Below the pieces are notes generated by a model. The model did no database searches. It was not told where the DNA came from and saw only the letters and a program-made list of their open reading frames with translations. Positions 6,276-6,543 of a DNA stretch of 6,543 bases are shown one piece after another; positions within the stretch are counted from its first letter, which is position 1, and every line of letters starts with the position of its first letter. The position numbers and the translations under genes were made by a program. The stretch is from Chloroflexota bacterium (GTDB lineage Bacteria > Chloroflexota > Dormibacteria > CF-121): NCBI GenBank assembly GCA_005882525.1, contig VBGO01000127.1:425-6967 (forward strand), given 5' to 3'.

Positions 6276-6543
6276 TGCCGGTGGTTGCCGAGGTGCTCCG
6301 TTCGGGCCCGCTCGCCGCCGCTCCGCTGGTTTCAGTGGTCATCTCCACACGAAACCACGCAGCCTTGTTGCCCGACACCGTCCATGCGGTCCTGGCCCAG
6401 GACATCGTCGAACCGATCGAGCTGATCGTGGTCGACAATGCATCGACCGACACGACCGCCTCGGTGATGCGCCGGGCTCTGCAGTGGACACCCCGAGCAT
6501 CCACCTACCTACGGTTGCACCGTGACCTGGGCGCGGCCGGCGG
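6275..6543 (+). CDS. GT2-family glycosyltransferase, N-terminal part (3' truncated by window edge)
   Basis: Eighty-nine codons are visible before the window ends. The start is ATG 6275 or the adjoining GTG 6272, both overlapping the preceding TGA. PLVSVVISTRNHAALLPDTV is the first strand and helix of a GT-A domain, with TRN in place of the more common TYN, and IELIVVDNASTDTT is the second strand with the conserved Asp that contacts the nucleotide. The final visible residues LHRDLGAAG correspond to the N-x-G-xx-GARN loop just before the DxD motif, which lies beyond the window. It resembles the previous GT2 protein in layout (for example IELIVVDN in both), so the two are probably related transferases adding successive sugars (inference). 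Donor specificity is unknown. Confidence 0.88.
   Translation, partial: MPVVAEVLRSGPLAAAPLVSVVISTRNHAALLPDTVHAVLAQDIVEPIELIVVDNASTDTTASVMRRALQWTPRASTYLRLHRDLGAAG

Noticed and set aside
556..6504. Numerous minus-strand open frames of 60-240 codons
   Set aside because: All lie opposite well-supported plus-strand genes, are rich in Arg, Gly and Pro, and show no recognisable motifs. They are antisense shadows of high-GC coding DNA.

Overview
The window is a densely packed accessory locus from a high-GC bacterium. It is roughly two thirds G+C by eye, with strong G/C preference at third codon positions and ATG, GTG and TTG starts. All seven genes lie on the + strand. The taxon cannot be fixed from the sequence. 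The style of the glycosyltransferases and of the ABC ATPase would fit Chloroflexota or another high-GC environmental lineage, but that is impression, not proof.

Layout: (1) 3' end of a class I SAM-dependent methyltransferase (2-580, 5' end outside the window). (2) A complete GT4-family glycosyltransferase (577-1794). (3) A 565-residue two-domain protein (1794-3491), with a methyltransferase-like Rossmann half fused to a GT2-like half. Both halves lack key catalytic or binding residues. (4) An ABC ATPase with a DrrA-like C-terminal extension (3488-4516). (5) An ABC-2 type permease (4513-5307). (6) A GT2 glycosyltransferase starting at TTG 5294, whose reading frame is broken near 5990 and resumes in another frame to a stop at 6275. 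(7) The N-terminal part of another GT2 glycosyltransferase (from 6275 or GTG 6272, running off the 3' end).

There is no intergenic DNA. Every stop overlaps or touches the next start (ATGA, TGATG, GTGA, ATGA, a 14-base overlap, GTGATG), so the region reads as one translationally coupled polycistron. No promoter, terminator, RNA gene, mobile element or CRISPR was seen.

The gene mix fits assembly of a methylated glycan or glycolipid followed by export across the inner membrane: sugar transferases of both GT-A and GT-B folds, a small-molecule type methyltransferase, and a two-component ABC-2 exporter. The product cannot be named. The ATPase has no Wzt-like carbohydrate-binding domain, so it is not a textbook O-antigen exporter. 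The most noteworthy points are the doubly degenerate methyltransferase/GT2 fusion, the ATPase with an atypical Q-loop and Asn in place of the switch His, and the frameshift that leaves one stop-free frame spanning two GT2 genes.
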